Assembly: GCA_037903475.1 (NCBI GenBank)
Contig: JBAJFG010000360.1
Span: 62,001-126,000 of the forward strand
DNA: 64,000 nucleotides
Reading direction: 5' to 3'
Source of the DNA: Ancylostoma caninum
Lineage: Eukaryota; Nematoda; Chromadorea; Rhabditida; Ancylostomatidae
Shown piece after piece: positions 21,292 to 34,418 of the stretch; position 1 is the stretch's first letter; each line of letters begins with the position of its first letter. The notes below the pieces were generated by a model. That model searched no databases, had not been told where the DNA came from, and saw only the letters and a list, made by a program, of their open reading frames with translations. The position numbers and the translations under genes are program-made.

Positions 21292-21740
21292 TTACGGTGG
21301 GACAGCTAAGAGGTCACCGCCACAGCCAGGGTTCGCTCCACTGTGAGAATCTTGTTGAGATCTGACTAGCAAGAAAAATGAGATTACATGACTGGTTGAA
21401 GCATGGAGCCTTTCTTTGTTCGTTTGTCCAAACTTTTGTAAAAATAAATTTCGTGTAGATTAGATCTTGATATCGCACTAAGACGATTTGCATCTTTTCC
21501 ACAATAACGCAAGAAAAAGTTAAAGAAAAAAAGAAATGTCGCGACTACATTTTCCCCAGTTTCAGCATCTGGGCTGTACTCAACGACAGAGTATACAAAC
21601 TTCTTCCCCATTTGAAAGCGGGAACTTTCTTGTTGCCCATATCAGATGTACAGCACAGTCCTTGATCATGCCAGTCAGATCTCGACAGCATTCTTGCAGT
21701 TATTGGCTGTGGCGGTGACCTCTTAGCTGCTCCACTGTAA
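21292..21740. mobile_element. MITE with long inverted ends and TTAG duplication
   Basis: The termini are TTACGGTGGGACAGC and, inverted, TTACAGTGGAGCAGC, continuing identically through TAAGAGGTCACCGCCACAGCC and more loosely for about 80 bp. TTAG flanks both sides (21288-21291 and 21741-21744). The short length and lack of coding mark it as non-autonomous. The superfamily is not assigned. Confidence 0.7.
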
Positions 21741-21999
21741 TTAGTTGTGCAGCCAAAGAAAGTAGGGCAACGACACACCTCTTCTTCCTCCCTTTATATT
21801 GAAGCAGAAGCTCATCAGTTGGACTATCTCAGCAACGTGAAGCTTGAATCATTTTATGTGATTATTCGCACGGCATGGTTACACTGTGTTGTTCACAAGT
21901 ATTAAAGCCATGTGAAAGATACTCCTGCGCAGGGTTGAAAGTGGCCGCTTATAACGGGTCCATAGGCATGTAAGAAATGTGACAAAAAAGAGCAGGTAC

Positions 22000-22621
22000 T
22001 CAGAACCCCAAAAACAACTTGTCGACAAGCATTCGGCGAGCAAGTATTTGATCGCATCTGAAACTTGCTTTTCCAAAAGCTTGTAGACAACTTGTCCGCC
22101 CAAAAGCTTGTCGACAACTTGTTTTTTCTCTTCCTTGCTGACAGGTGATCGACCGTATGAACTTGTTCTTGACCCGTTCTTCACTGACAATCTGTCGGCT
22201 CTACACTACAAAATTGCCCAAGGTAAGACTTGTGGATGTGAAGGTTTGCACAATTGTCTTTTATGAAGCAAACGCTTTCCTAGAACTGTTCCATAGCAAC
22301 CTGGTGTCCTCAACGGTTGCATCGTATGCTACGCGGGTATGGGAATATGGCTCTCTCTCGTCGACAGGTTGTTCAGCTAAAAGGTTCTCAACAACTTTTT
22401 CCGCCAAAAGCTTGTTTGCAAGTTGCTTTTTGGAAAAGCTGGTCGACAACTTGTTTTTTCTCTTCCTTGTCGACAAGTTGTCGGGAGAAATGCTTGTCGA
22501 CAACTTGGTTTTGGGTGGCATGATGACGTCAAACTTGTCGACAACGATTTGCTAGTTAAAAGCTTGTTTGCAAGTTGTTTTTGGGCAAAGCTGGGCCGAC
22601 AACTTGTTTTTGGAATTCTGA
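22000..22621. mobile_element. Foldback MITE A with GTCGAC palindromes
   Basis: The ends are TCAGAACCCCAAAAACAA and, inverted, TCAGAATTCCAAAAACAAG. The arms are filled with variants of AGCTTGTCGACAACTTG in both orientations. About 220 bp of unrelated sequence (22140-22355) fills the centre. GTAC flanks both sides (21996-21999, 22622-22625). Confidence 0.65.
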
Positions 22622-22625
22622 GTAC

Positions 22626-22896
22626 TCAGACCCAAAAACAAGTTTCTGATCGCATCTGAAACTTGCTTCCTCAAAAGCTTGTCGACAATTTGTTTTCACA
22701 CTTCCTTGCCGACAAGTCGTTCGCCCGAAAAGCTTGTTGACAACTTGTTTTCACTGCTTCGTTTTTGAAAACAAGTTGTCGACAAGCTTTTAGGGTGAAC
22801 AACTTGTCGGCAAAGAAGTGTGAAAACAACTTGTCAACAAGCTTTTGGAAAAGCAAGTTTCGGATGTGATCAGAAACTTGTTTTTTGGGGTTCTGA
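22626..22896. mobile_element. Foldback MITE B, 271 bp snapback
   Basis: It begins TCAGACCCAAAAACAAG directly after the GTAC that ends element A and finishes in the inverse of TCAGAACCCCAAAAAACAAG. Almost the whole element is one inverted repeat: arms of about 125 bp with a loop near ACTGCTTCGTTTTT. Confidence 0.7.
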
Positions 22897-24625
22897 GTAG
22901 TACCATTGCATTGGAAATTAGCTTTACTTGTAGGTGCATAATTAAGAACTTGCAAGCAAGGCTAGGGTTGCGAGGAGACTCCAAGCCCGACGCCGAAGAG
23001 GCGGCCAGACCCGTAGAATATACGCAACTCATAAGAAGGTTTTTGACCTTGAGCTCAGCTAATGATTAGCTTTGCTTATTTGCTAATTTTCTAAGCATTT
23101 CGCACGCGTGAAGCTTTTGCACATACCTTAATTGGCTGCCCCACTCCACTTTCTAGCGTCCCGAAGGGGCGCTAGTCAGCTTAAACATTACAAAGTTGAG
23201 TACAACCTGTCAACCTATGTGATGGACAAAAAAGTGACAGTCGTCGATATTTGGTTTTCTTTTTGTTGTTTTTCATTGGAAGACCACTCATTTTTACCGC
23301 GATGGGAACATCTCTCACTCATTTGTGGAAGTGAGGACGACAAAAAGTTGACAAAAACTCCTTTCAACTAAGGTGAGAATGAAGTTTTACGCATTCTCCG
23401 TAGATAACTCGACACGCTCAACATCGTGATGTAGTTAGATTTTTCCGATTCTAGCAGGTTCTCTTGCATATATAGACAGAAACCATGTATTTTAGATTTC
23501 TTGGTTAAGATCTCCAGATCTGCAATTACACGCTTTATCATGAAACGTCTACGAAAATCCATATTTCTCGAATCCGCCATAATTTCTTGAAAGCCAGCTA
23601 GTGTGCTACTCAACTATTTGTTCAGATTCTTCACACAATTCTCCAAAAATTCTCCGTTTTAGTGCATTCTAAAACCGTCGCTGGTTCGTCGTAGAATCTG
23701 CTCCGAGTGAGAACACAGCAGCATAAATAATTCTGGAAATTCATTGTCCAAAGTAGAATTTCGGAACCCATCTCAAGATCAATCACAGTATCCTATACCC
23801 CTGTCGCACGGTTCGTTCTATGGTTCACACCGCTATGGCGATTTGGAAGTATGGAACGGAAATAACGCGCACATGCATTCTAGACTTCCTTTTTTCTTTC
23901 AATAAAGCTAACCTAGTGAAAACCCTACATTTTCACTCACTCCTCCCGCTGAACTTCGAAAATAAAATCATCATTTGTTGTTCATCGACTCCTTAGAAAA
24001 TCCAGTTACTTTTTGTTGTTTCTCGTAATAGTTCTTCATTTACATTACTGATGTAACACAGAAATGGAAATTATTTGACATATGGCAAACGTTTTGCAAT
24101 TAGCATAATTCACTCATATCAGGTTGTTGCTAAATTAATTGCCGAAATGGGCCCTCCAGTTCAAAGTGTTGTAACTTGGCTCATACACCATTTTTTAAAT
24201 CAGTTTAGCAACCATTCAATTCGGTAAATCCTCCGCGACAATCCAGCGAAGACTGCAGGTCTCAACGACAAAAACTGAGATCACAAAAATTAGTAGACTT
24301 TTGAAAGGCGATTTCAGCATGCTCCAGAGCAGCAATTTGCTGCTGTTGCAGGATTGTATCTGGAGCTCGAAAAAATGACAAACAGGGAGGGAGGGGAATG
24401 GTCTGAGGAATAAGGGCATGGAGTGATAACCGTTACTGCATCAGTTTTTGCCGGGTGAGTTTTGGAATGTGTGACTTCACGCTACCCTGGAGCCGGGGAA
24501 AACCAGCTTTTGTTCACCACTGCCGACCACATCTAGAGCAGATTTGCAGATCTCAAATTGAAATTAGAATGCTAGGACTCTGCTGTCAACGAATGACTAG
24601 GTTGTAGAAGGGTGCAGTCAACCAT
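22897..24625. other. No gene identified
   Basis: Frames of at most 94 codons, none recognised. The block CTAGCGTCCCGAAGGGGCGC at 23153-23172 is a short palindrome. Confidence 0.4.
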
Positions 24626-24629
24626 ACAT

Positions 24630-25430
24630 TTACAGCACCACCAAACTTCTGACACAACTTTCTTGAGAGAAGATCTGGTTCGGGAAAAATTAGAAGTTGA
24701 AAAGCGTCTCCACTCATTGCCATTCGCATTTCTTATTATCGTACAGAAACCGAGCTTTATGCACAGTAATCACGTGCTCTAGAAATCATTCGTTTTGAGA
24801 CGAAAAAATTAAGTTAGAGAAGATGACACGCCGATAAGGCGTTGGTCATCTGTCAGATCGTTGGTGTTCACGTCCGCACCTTTGGCACCCTATTGCTCGA
24901 AGTCAGATGCGTTGAAACTGTAGTATAGAGAGCGTCCACCCCTGCTCTCATCGTCCGGGTGGTAAGATCTGGTTTAGGTTTCACGGCTATCCTCAACGCC
25001 TGATCGTCTAGCGACATCCCCCAATCACGACCATGGTTAAATTTGAGTTTAAAATCGTAGAAAGAGAACCTCGTGAACCTCTAGCTCACTGTCCATTGAG
25101 AAGGCGATTCCGAGTCAAAACAACGCAAGATCACCGAATACTTCCGACAAAGAGTGGTCGAGTCTGAAGTCACTAACCATAATACCACGAAAATCGCTTC
25201 GGCTCATGATTTGTTCCCGACCTCCTAAAAATTCTCAGGAAGGAGCTAGCCAGAACAATCAAGTAGCATTTGAAAGAGGAAGAAAAGCTCTACAAGAAGA
25301 TCACAAAAACTGGGCTGAAATTGCTCAAATTGGACAGAAGAGAAAACTTTAGTTGAACATACCGCAAAACGGCAATTATTTCCGCAACAACGATAAAAAA
25401 TAACAATAACAATAGTAATGAATAACACCC
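24630..25430 (-). pseudogene. Decayed mariner transposase copy 1
   Basis: Parallel to copy 2 through its length but more diverged. The segment aligned to the first catalytic Asp block reads VITVHKARFLYDNKK, so the DEKW motif of copy 2 is lost. The left end stops at the same VWWCC codon block as in copy 2. Multiple stops and shifts are present; no product is expected. Confidence 0.6.
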
Positions 25431-26190
25431 TTACAACACCACCAAACTGTCAACATAACCTTTCTAGGGTGAAGATCTGGTTTTGAAGCTTGAAGGGGTA
25501 GAGAACTTGTCTACCCATACATAACCACGTTTTTTTATTATCAAATAGGAGCCATTTTTCATCTACAGTTATTAAACGGTCAAGAAATGGCTCGTTTTTC
25601 TGGCGAACGAGGAACAGACTCCTAGCGGGTGGATTGCTGGTCATCGGTCAGATCATGGGGTGCCCACTTTTGCATTTCTCTCACCATGCCAATGGAGGCC
25701 AAATGTTTGAAACTGTAGCATAGTGAACCCCCAGGCCTGCCGCCAACGTACGAGTAGTAGTATCGGGTTTCTTTTCCACCGCTGCTCTCAGTGCTTGATC
25801 GTCCAGCGACATCCTTCGACCACGACCGGGTTTATCTTCGAAATCAAAATCGCCGGAAGAGAATTTTGCGAACTGGCACCTCACTGTCCTTTCGGAAGGA
25901 GAGTCCGTGCCAAAACCAAGCGCTATATCACGGGCTACTTCCGCTGCAGAATGGCTGAGTTTGAACTCGTACAACATGATCACTCGAAAATCGCGTCGGC
26001 TCACCATTTTTCGCGACCCTATAAAAGAAGTCCAGGGAAGAGCTAGCCAGACTATTGAAGAAGCATCTGAAAGAGCAGAACAAACCCTACCAGGAGCTAG
26101 CACAAGTTGGCTTGAAGTTGTTGAATTGGGCAAGAAAAAAGTTTTTGCATACCGTAAGACAGTAATTATTTTCGCAACAACCTAATACTT
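25431..26190 (-). pseudogene. Mariner transposase copy 2, internally deleted
   Basis: From the ATG at 26005-26007 the minus strand encodes a mariner N-terminus: MLYEFKLSHSAAEVARDI, the helix-turn-helix SERTVRCQFAKFSSGDFDF, then LGVHYATVSN. Frames then shift through KWAPHDLTDDQ to FLDRLITVDEKWLLFDNKK, which holds the first catalytic Asp, and PDLHPRKVMLTVWWCCKGV, where the WWD Asp is Cys. The remaining roughly 150 residues, including the third Asp, are missing. The element cannot be autonomous. Confidence 0.75.
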
Positions 26191-28067
26191 TCAATCGTTT
26201 ATGACCAGATAAAGATATCAGATTTGAGCAATGTTCCATTTTTATTACAGCATGAAACAACATAAGCAATGAGAACCCGTTGGTAGTCTTGAGTGTAAGC
26301 GATCGGAAGGAAATCACAGCTAGAAAAGTGGCAAAACGAGCAAAATGCGAGAAGTGAACTGAGCTTAGCGGGAGTAAGGCAATACAAATGAGAAGGGGAG
26401 AGAAACGCAAAAACGCACAAAAAGCTAGCACGACACAGTAGACACAACGCAAAATCGCTGTGTGCTCATAGAACAGAAGCCAAAGAAATACAGCAAAATG
26501 TCTAACGCAAACTCAGCAGAAAAAGGGAAAGCCTCGCCCAAATTTAGAAGAGACTGCTAGCTGGCCTGCTGCGCATCCATTTCTGGCCAGAACGGCCAGT
26601 TTTTCTTCAGATACCAGTCGGGAGGAGTGTCAGGAATTTTTCCGCAGAAATAGCGATGGACAGTAAGCGAGTAGTATTCTCTAGAACCAGAAGTTATGGT
26701 CTACCTACAAAATGGAAATCAAAAACTAAGGACCAACCCGCGATCGTCCACATTTCGTCTGATATTGGTGATCATGTCGAAATGTATCACGTCTTCATCG
26801 TTTTTATCGTACCTCTCTTCAGCCTCAAAGAATTCCCCACGTCGAACTACGACCTAGAACCAATCGATAATCGGATATTGCCGTGGAAAAAGTTTGATTT
26901 CCTCAACGGAAGCTTCACTCACATTAGTGAACATCAACTGCCCATACTTTTCCATCAGAGGATATTCGCAGCATTGAAGAAATAACCTAAAAATAAGGTG
27001 AAAACTAAGATTCTGAGGAATTGCGTCAAATTGTCCGCACTAGCACCAACTGGCCATCGACGGTTTTTTGCAGGCCTCCAACCCAAGAAGTATTGCTGGA
27101 GCAGGACTTCTCCTCTGCTCTTTCAGGACATTCCTAAAGAGTCACCGCCTCGCTCAAAGAATCAATCATTGAATCAATGCCTGAACGATTGATTCAAAAT
27201 TCAACTCACTGCATATTTCTTCTCATGACAATTCGGCCGCGAACATAACAAGATGATATGGCCGTCTTTATGAACCTGGAAAAACAAAACAGTATCAACT
27301 TTATGCCACATCCATTTAGCCTGCTGAACTACAATGTAGGAAATATATGAAAACGGATAACGAAAAACAAAAAATGGCAACGGCCTATTACCTTTCGAGA
27401 CCACAGGTTGAGAAATCCTATAAAATTACCTCAATTCCAAAAGGGATGCGATTGTTTCCACAAAATTCCGCGTGCAAGTTCGATACTACAACGATAAGCA
27501 CAATCGACGCATCCCGCACTATCATCTGAGGGTCGATAAATCAATACTTCGAAACAAAGTCGCAAAGAAGGCTTTCAATGCAAACAACACATGGAATAGA
27601 GTGAGGAAACCGAACATATGACCCCTTCAGATGAGATGGAAGATGCTGTCCTGGGAAAAATCGATAGTTGGCAGTCAGTTTCGGCGAGTCAAATGATGTT
27701 CAAGTTTTCAATAATTGATTCCATTAACTAATTTTTTGCAGAGTTGTTGATGAACAAAAATTAGACAACGGGGACTATACATCTGTGAAAAGTAGGTGGG
27801 ATAACAAAAAAAGGAAGAATGCTATGACACATAAACTGTGGAAATCATAAAGCCAATAAGACAACAAATATGCAGTTTTATAGTCCAAAGCAAAGCTAGC
27901 CCGGAATCTGTGAGCAGGGCTTCCTCGCGTCAAACAAATCACCGGTAAGACTCTGTTCCTTATGAATTGATGAGATTACGTTTATAAAAACAGTGGTAGG
28001 AAAAACCAACGAGAAAGACAGCCGGGCAACAATAGATTTTATTAAAGATCCGCATATATCGGGAGCT
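26191..28067. other. No gene identified
   Basis: A 109-codon frame at 26656-26985 (start MDSKRVVFSRTRSYGLP) matches nothing I know and has no clear splice context. Confidence 0.35.
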
Positions 28068-28540
28068 TCTGCATATAGAAAAGTGAAAGTTCGTGTGTTT
28101 GTTTGTGTGTTTCTATGTTACTCATAGAAATCGCGGAGAATTAATCGATCCGGACCAAATTTTGCATGCAGGTCAGGGCCGGCAGAGGTTATAGGTTACT
28201 TTTGAACTGATTTCATCGATTAGCTTATAGATTTTATCGATTTTTCACAACTTTTGTCCGGAGATCGGGAAGGGCATGTCTGCTAGGGTTGTTCGATACG
28301 CCGAACACGAATATGACAGCCATTCCTGTGGGGGTATCGATTTATTGATTTCATCGATTCTTTTTTTCTGAGTTTTCGCTTAGGGGTCGGTGGAAAAGTG
28401 TCACTTTAGTTTCGCTTATATGCTGAACACCAGAAATGAGCATATTTTAATAATTAACTGTCGGCAGTAGCTATTGTTCCCAGCAGTGCGAGATAGCTGG
28501 GGTAGTAGGACAACGGGGCGAAGCCGGGTATACCGTCTAG
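28068..28540 (+). mobile_element. Non-autonomous Helitron, copy 1
   Basis: It starts TCTGCATATAGAAAAGTG. The 3' hairpin region GGGGCGAAGCCGGGTATACC is followed by CTAG then T, the Helitron CTRR|T end. The interior contains the ATCGATTTATTGATTT module also seen in copies 2-4. No Rep/helicase coding. Confidence 0.65.
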
Positions 28541-28907
28541 TACTTTAGAGCAGCACTCTTATGGAATAGAGGATAATTTTCCCGCTGTTTTTGAGAAGTA
28601 CCATTAGCATCACTGGAGGTGGAAGGGAAATAGTGGTAATAAAAATTAAATTAATTAAACTAAGCATGAATTGTCAACAAGAAAAATGGATAAATAAGCC
28701 TAGATATCTCTAAAAAAATGGGATTTTGCCAGCTGGAATACCTTTTTCTGAAATTGTTTGATTGTGAGCAAATGTACAAAAAGATAGATAAAAATAATAA
28801 AGAGGAAATATGGCAAAACTGAGCAATTCTCGACCTATTTGAAATAAAAAAGGAAGTTATTCAGAAGTACATGCGTAATGTCAAAAAACTATGATGTTTA
28901 CACCACT

Positions 28908-29589
28908 TCTGTATATATAAAAGTGAAAGTTTGTATGTATGTGTGTATATATGTAATGAATAGAAATCACGGAGGGTGAACCGATCCGGACCAAATTTTG
29001 CATGCACATTCTTCGGGGACCGGCGGAGGTAAAAGGCTACTTTGCGCCTTTCATTTATCGATTATATCGATTTTTTCGTTACTTTCGCCCAGAGGTCGAT
29101 GGGGACATGTATTCTGGGGTTCTCCAATACGAATATGACAACCATTTTGCGCGAAATATTGATTTATTGATTTTGTCGATTTTTCCCATTTTCGCTCGGG
29201 GACGGACAAAGACATGTCTTTTGGGGTTTCTCAATACGCTGAATACGAATATGACAACCATTTCACATGTAATATCGATCTATCGGTTTTATTGATTTTG
29301 GCTCTTCCGCCCAATGGAGCGGTGAAGGCATCTCTCTTGGGTTCCTCGATACGCTGAGTATGAATATGACAACCAGTTTGTACGAATACATCAATTTAAT
29401 GTCACCGAAATAGCTTTGCTAACTTTTCGCCCACAAGTCGATGGGAAGGGTTCACCTGGGCTTCGCTAACATGCTGATCATCGGAAATATGGAGATTTTA
29501 ATGAAATTATCGGTGATAGTAATTGACCTGAGTAGTGTGATGTGGCCAAGGTAGTGAAACACCCGAGCGAAGTCGGGTACGGCAGTTAG
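28908..29589 (+). mobile_element. Non-autonomous Helitron, copy 2
   Basis: 5' TCTGTATATATAAAAGTG; 3' hairpin ACCCGAGCGAAGTCGGGT; the terminal tetranucleotide is TTAG rather than CTAG, a decayed end. Several ATCGAT-bearing modules lie inside. Confidence 0.7.
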
Positions 29590-32460
29590 TATGTTATAAA
29601 TCCCTCACTTTTATCTCACCACTATCCCAACAAGGAAAGATAGCTTTTACAAGAAAAATTAAAAGCCAAGATAGAACAGTATGAGCAACTCATTCAAATG
29701 TTTTATTTTCAATTTTCCCCACCAATACGGTTATAGTCACGGCTCTTAAGAGATAATACGGTTATGGTTACTGCTTCTAAGGGATAAAGATACATATAAT
29801 AAAGTAAAATTAATTGAATAAACAAGTGGGTAAATCAATTGATTGATAAGATAATAACGAGGTAAACAAAAATGACATACGAACTCCTGAAACGAGAAAC
29901 TGTTTTGAAAGATGTGATGACGTCGCATCACCCCCACTGTTGACCCGCCAGCTCTTTTAGAATGAGATCGGTGAATCCTGCGGAATCGCTTCAAGAAAAA
30001 GTAGAAATGTTTCATCAACTCATTTTAATTCCTTAGTGAAACTAGTTTTTAAATATTTATATTTGATAATCCGAATATTTGTATTTGATAATCCGAATTT
30101 CCGAATTTGAACTTTGAACTTTAGTCTTTTCGTTGCTTTACTCAAGGCCACAGGCCTTCTTCAGTCACCTCCCCCCCCCCCTCTGCTCAGGGCAAAATTT
30201 CTGTGAACTCGCTGATGGGTTCGCTTAATTTCCTAGGGACTCTCCTTTCCTAAGAACTCGCCAAAAAAAAGCCTTGACATTGGTAATTCTTAACACATTC
30301 CGGACTGAGCACCTCTTTGCATTTCACATTAAATTGCTAGACAATTGGGGAGCGCAGACGAGGGGTGGAATGGGAAGAAGCAAAGTGCCCCCACCCTCTT
30401 CCCCCTCACTCCGAGAAAGAGACTAAGGCGTGTGGATTTGTAAAAATAACGTTTCTAGAAGACCAGCTTCGAATTAGAGTAACTAGAAAGGTTTTTCAAA
30501 GCAACCGTAGAAACAACGGACTAAAATTAGGCCGATATACATAGATGTCTTGCAATTCACAAATCAGCTTCCCAAATTGTTTTCGCCAGAACTATTGCCT
30601 ATTCAGTTGCTTATTTGCTTATTTGTGCACATACAGGTGAAGTAAACAGCGACATAAAAAATGCGCTAAACCACATAAAGGAAATCGAACTTTTTTGAAG
30701 CCAGTGTTAACTCTCCTGCACGAATTTGAAGTAAAAGTAAGCAAATAGCAAATAAACAATAAGGAACCTCAACTCTCCGGCGCGAATTTGAAGTAAAAAA
30801 ACAAGTAAATCGCAAATAAATAATAAGGGAGTAAGCAACAAGTAAATAGGAAACCGCGTGCGCGAACCTTCAAAATACATCCCTCTTGTAGATGGACCTG
30901 CGGAAGCAAAATTTGGAGTTTGTTAAACAAAAGACCGAAATCGAAGTGTAGAAGCGTTACCAAAATCGTTCAAAAGATGAAGAAGGGAAATTCCTCCATA
31001 CCCATGCTCCCGAAGGATCACTCACAGCAGAAAGATGTCAGCGAGAAATTCCACATGGTGAATTAAATATTTCACCTTAACCTAAAATTTTGCATAGCTT
31101 ACTGGAGCAAACGCGACAACGAAATATATAGGAAGTGCGTGCGTCCGTCCGACTTGTGGTTCCCTAATAAAAGAATGAGCAGAGCTGTACGCCCTTACGG
31201 CATCGCGGTCACTCGCGGTGGTAGCTTGCGATTCTCATTCATGGCGTAGATGCCGCGTTGACCGATCTTCATGAAAGACATCCTCAGTGAATCAATGGGT
31301 GCGTCTGACGAACACATGCATTCAGAAGAAACTGCCCTAATGATGGGTTTCTTTTTCATAAAGAATCTGCACGCAAAACAAGTGGCTCACAGGCCTACTT
31401 ACGTCTTAGTACGCACCGGAAGTGGGACCAAAAGGAGATGGCGGGTTGAGGCGGGGGGAGGGGGGGGGGGGGGGGGGTGAAAATGAGCGTCCAAAATCTG
31501 TAGTGCACCAAAAACGACAGCGATGCTGTGAAGGCAATAACGTCTACCCTCAGTCTCCGTCTGACTTGATATCACGTTTCGGCTACTTTTTAATAGTTTT
31601 CATGGCAAAAACAATCGCGACAGCTCAGTTCAGAGTGAAATTTTCAGTAACAATGTTAGAATACTTATATGTATATACATCCATCTGCACTATCGCAGCG
31701 AGTACGCCGTCAACGTAGAGATAGCTGCGCTGGAACAAGACCTAACAATACTGCACAAGCATAAGACTGCACAAGCATAAGATAACGTTTCCTGAAAAAT
31801 GACTCATATATGAAAACTAGACCTGATAGCACAAAAAAGAAAGCTAGTGGAAGAGGAATCGAATTTCAGACGAAATCGGTGTCCTTCATCTGCAAAATTT
31901 AACCCAGCTAATTCTCCAGAGTGGAACAGATCTCCATTTAGGCGCCCCCCCCCCCCCGCCCGCGAGCAACTCCTGCCAGTCTGCAATGGCAGGTAAGCGC
32001 TAGGCATTGTTATGTGTTAAGCTGGCGAGAAAGTAGTGTCCAAAGTTCGTCGAAAAAATCGGTTTATTCAAAAGATTAATAAGATTAGAGAGGAGGGCAT
32101 AGTTTATTGGAGTACATTCCCTAAGCTAATAAACAGGGGTGCATAAGGACAGCCCTTGGCATGTTGCTCCACTCGTGCATCAAAATGGTATGCTTGATTT
32201 TTTGCGGATCTGAAATTTCGAGCTGTTGTGAACTTTTCTAGCGAGTACTACTGCCAGCAATAAGCAATAGCAATCATTATGGCAACCAAGAAAATTGTCA
32301 TAAAATATTCCACAGAAGAAAGCTGATCCGCTTGCTTCCAATATGGATATGCGAACTTTCAGGAGCATTCACGTCTCGGACGACGCCACGTTTCAAGAGG
32401 GGAGAAATGTGGAGATTTGAGGGGCTAGCGAGAAACGGGACAGCGGTGGCTGCTAGTTGA
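29590..32460. other. No gene; homopolymer runs and small duplications
   Basis: Contains a C run at 30170-30181, a roughly 62-bp tandem duplication at 30710-30833 (GCGAATTTGAAGTAAAA), a G run at 31453-31479 and a C run at 31945-31957. No coding region can be supported. Confidence 0.45.
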
Positions 32461-33090
32461 AGAGGGAAGTTCCAGAAGCTCACGGATGAGATCAAAGAAA
32501 GACGGAGGACATGGGAAATACTGTGCCAAACCACATCTTTCAAACCTAACTTTCCAACTCCTTTTGAAGAAAATGCTTACAACAAATTATCAGAGCCGAG
32601 CTGAAGCCCCTAACCACGCTTCTATTCCAGAGACTTTTTTAAACTTTGCCCAGTACCGTCCTGCCTATAATCATAATGATTATCAGGTAATACATACTAT
32701 AATGTCTTTAGAGCAGGTCATTGATTCCTCTCTATCAAAACAACATGTTCTAGGAGTCGAAGAACTTAATACGTTCCAATTTAACAAACTTTTTTTTTGA
32801 AGAACTCTTTCGCCGGTAAGGAAGCGTCATATGTACAGATAAAATATTCTTCAGATTCCTCATACATCATTAAGATTACCCAAGGTAAACGCAATGAGTC
32901 CAGCGTTAATGGTGGATAGCGGTTAAAGATGCTACCACGTTTACCTTGGGTAATCTCGATAATGCATGGCAGTCCACAAAAGGCGAAAAAAAAAACGAAA
33001 AAAATTGGGAAAAAGTACAAGGAAAAACGAAATTGTGATTCGATTCGCCTCTTTTCTAGTCACTAGAAGTCTCTAGTCTCTAGAATAGAC
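32461..33090. repeat. Composite repeat, copy 1
   Basis: Part one (32461-32640) recurs directly at 34419-34598. Part two (32641-33068) recurs inverted at 34599-35018. In this copy part two is bounded by the inverted words TCTATTCCAGAGACT (left) and AGTCTCTAGAATAGA (right). Part two contains an inner inverted pair, TTACCCAAGGTAAACG and CGTTTACCTTGGGTAA. Confidence 0.75.
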
Positions 33091-33099
33091 AAAGCATCA

Positions 33100-33569
33100 T
33101 AAGGGCGGCACTGAACGGAAAAATGGATACAGTCTCCAATGATGAAAGCGAGAGATTTAGACAGTGCTTTCAGGGTTTCGTGGCGGGACCCTACTCTAGC
33201 GGTCTCGAGCCCCCGGGCGAGAGAGTGTTTACAGCGAGTTGACAGTGCGTAACAGCAGTGTACGGAGCAGAGTAGCCCCTCTCTTGGCGCTTTAGCAGTA
33301 TTTCTACGGAATCACGGTGCATTGAAGTGATCCCTCCTCTAATGGATGGATAAGCATGCTGAGAGATCGCGCAGCGATGAGCCGCATTCGGTCCTTGCAT
33401 TGAGGATGTACGTATGGCGCACTTATTCACGAGGTTCCGCGGAGATTAGAGTCCTGGGATCAGTGTTTGTTTCTAAGAAGGACAGTACAATCCTATACAC
33501 AAGAACGCACGAAGAACAGGTCATCCTAAGCTGTTGTGACATTTCCTGAGAGCATATGCAATTGGCCAA
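33100..33569. other. No gene identified
   Basis: Short frames only, between a composite repeat and Helitron copy 3. Confidence 0.4.
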
Positions 33570-34314
33570 TCTGTATATATAAAGTAGAATGTATGTGTGT
33601 GTGTATGTATGTATGTTCCTTATAGAAATTGCGGAGGGTTAACCGATCGGGACCAAACTTTGCATGCTTATTCCTCATGGGCCGGCGGAGGTTTTAGGCT
33701 ACTTCACGCCGGGCATTATCGATTGATTTATCGATTTTATTGATTTTTCGCTACTTTTGCTCAAGGGGCGGTGCGGACATGTCTAATGGGGTTTCTCAAT
33801 GCGCTGAACACGAATATGATAACCATTTACCACGAAATATCGATTTATCGATTTTATTGATTTTTCGATATTTTCGCTCGAGAGCCGGTAGGACAGGTCT
33901 ACTGGGGTTTGTCAATGCGCTGAAAACGAATATGATAACGGTTTTGCACAGAATATCGATTTATCGATTTTCTGATTTTTTTTACTATTTTCGCCCAGGG
34001 GGCGGTGAGGACATGGTTACTGGGGTTCCCCAATACGCTAAACACGAATATAATAACCATTTTGCGCAGAATATCGAAAACGCTAAACTCTAAGTACGAA
34101 TACGGCAACTCCTTTCCATGAATTTGACACTGAAATAACATTACTGACTTTTCGCTTACGGGTCGGTGGGAGAGGGTTACATGAGTCTGCTAATATGTTT
34201 ACCACCAAAATTATAGACATCCGCAGTGAATTTGTCGACACTAGCAATCGGCCTCATTGTTGTGAAATTGCTGGGGTAGTAAAACACCCGAGCGAAGCCG
34301 GGTATGCCGTCTAG
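33570..34314 (+). mobile_element. Non-autonomous Helitron, copy 3 (canonical ends)
   Basis: The ends fit the Helitron rule: A|TCTGTATATATAAAG on the left, and ACCCGAGCGAAGCCGGGT, 10 nt, then CTAG|T on the right. The 3' hairpin has a 7-bp stem with one bulged A and a GAA loop. Three or more internal modules of about 115 bp repeat AATATCGATTTATCGATTTT. Confidence 0.8.
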
Positions 34315-34418
34315 TCTCTGAATATTTCCTAACTTGCTCACATTATTCTCGAGACTTGTGAGTAGTGCGGGTGCAGTGATGACGGGCAAATGTGCCGAAG
34401 CTCCATAGCTCAGAAAAA

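Noticed and set aside
22145..22555. 136-codon plus frame
   Set aside because: It spans the foldback element's palindromic repeats; no protein motif.
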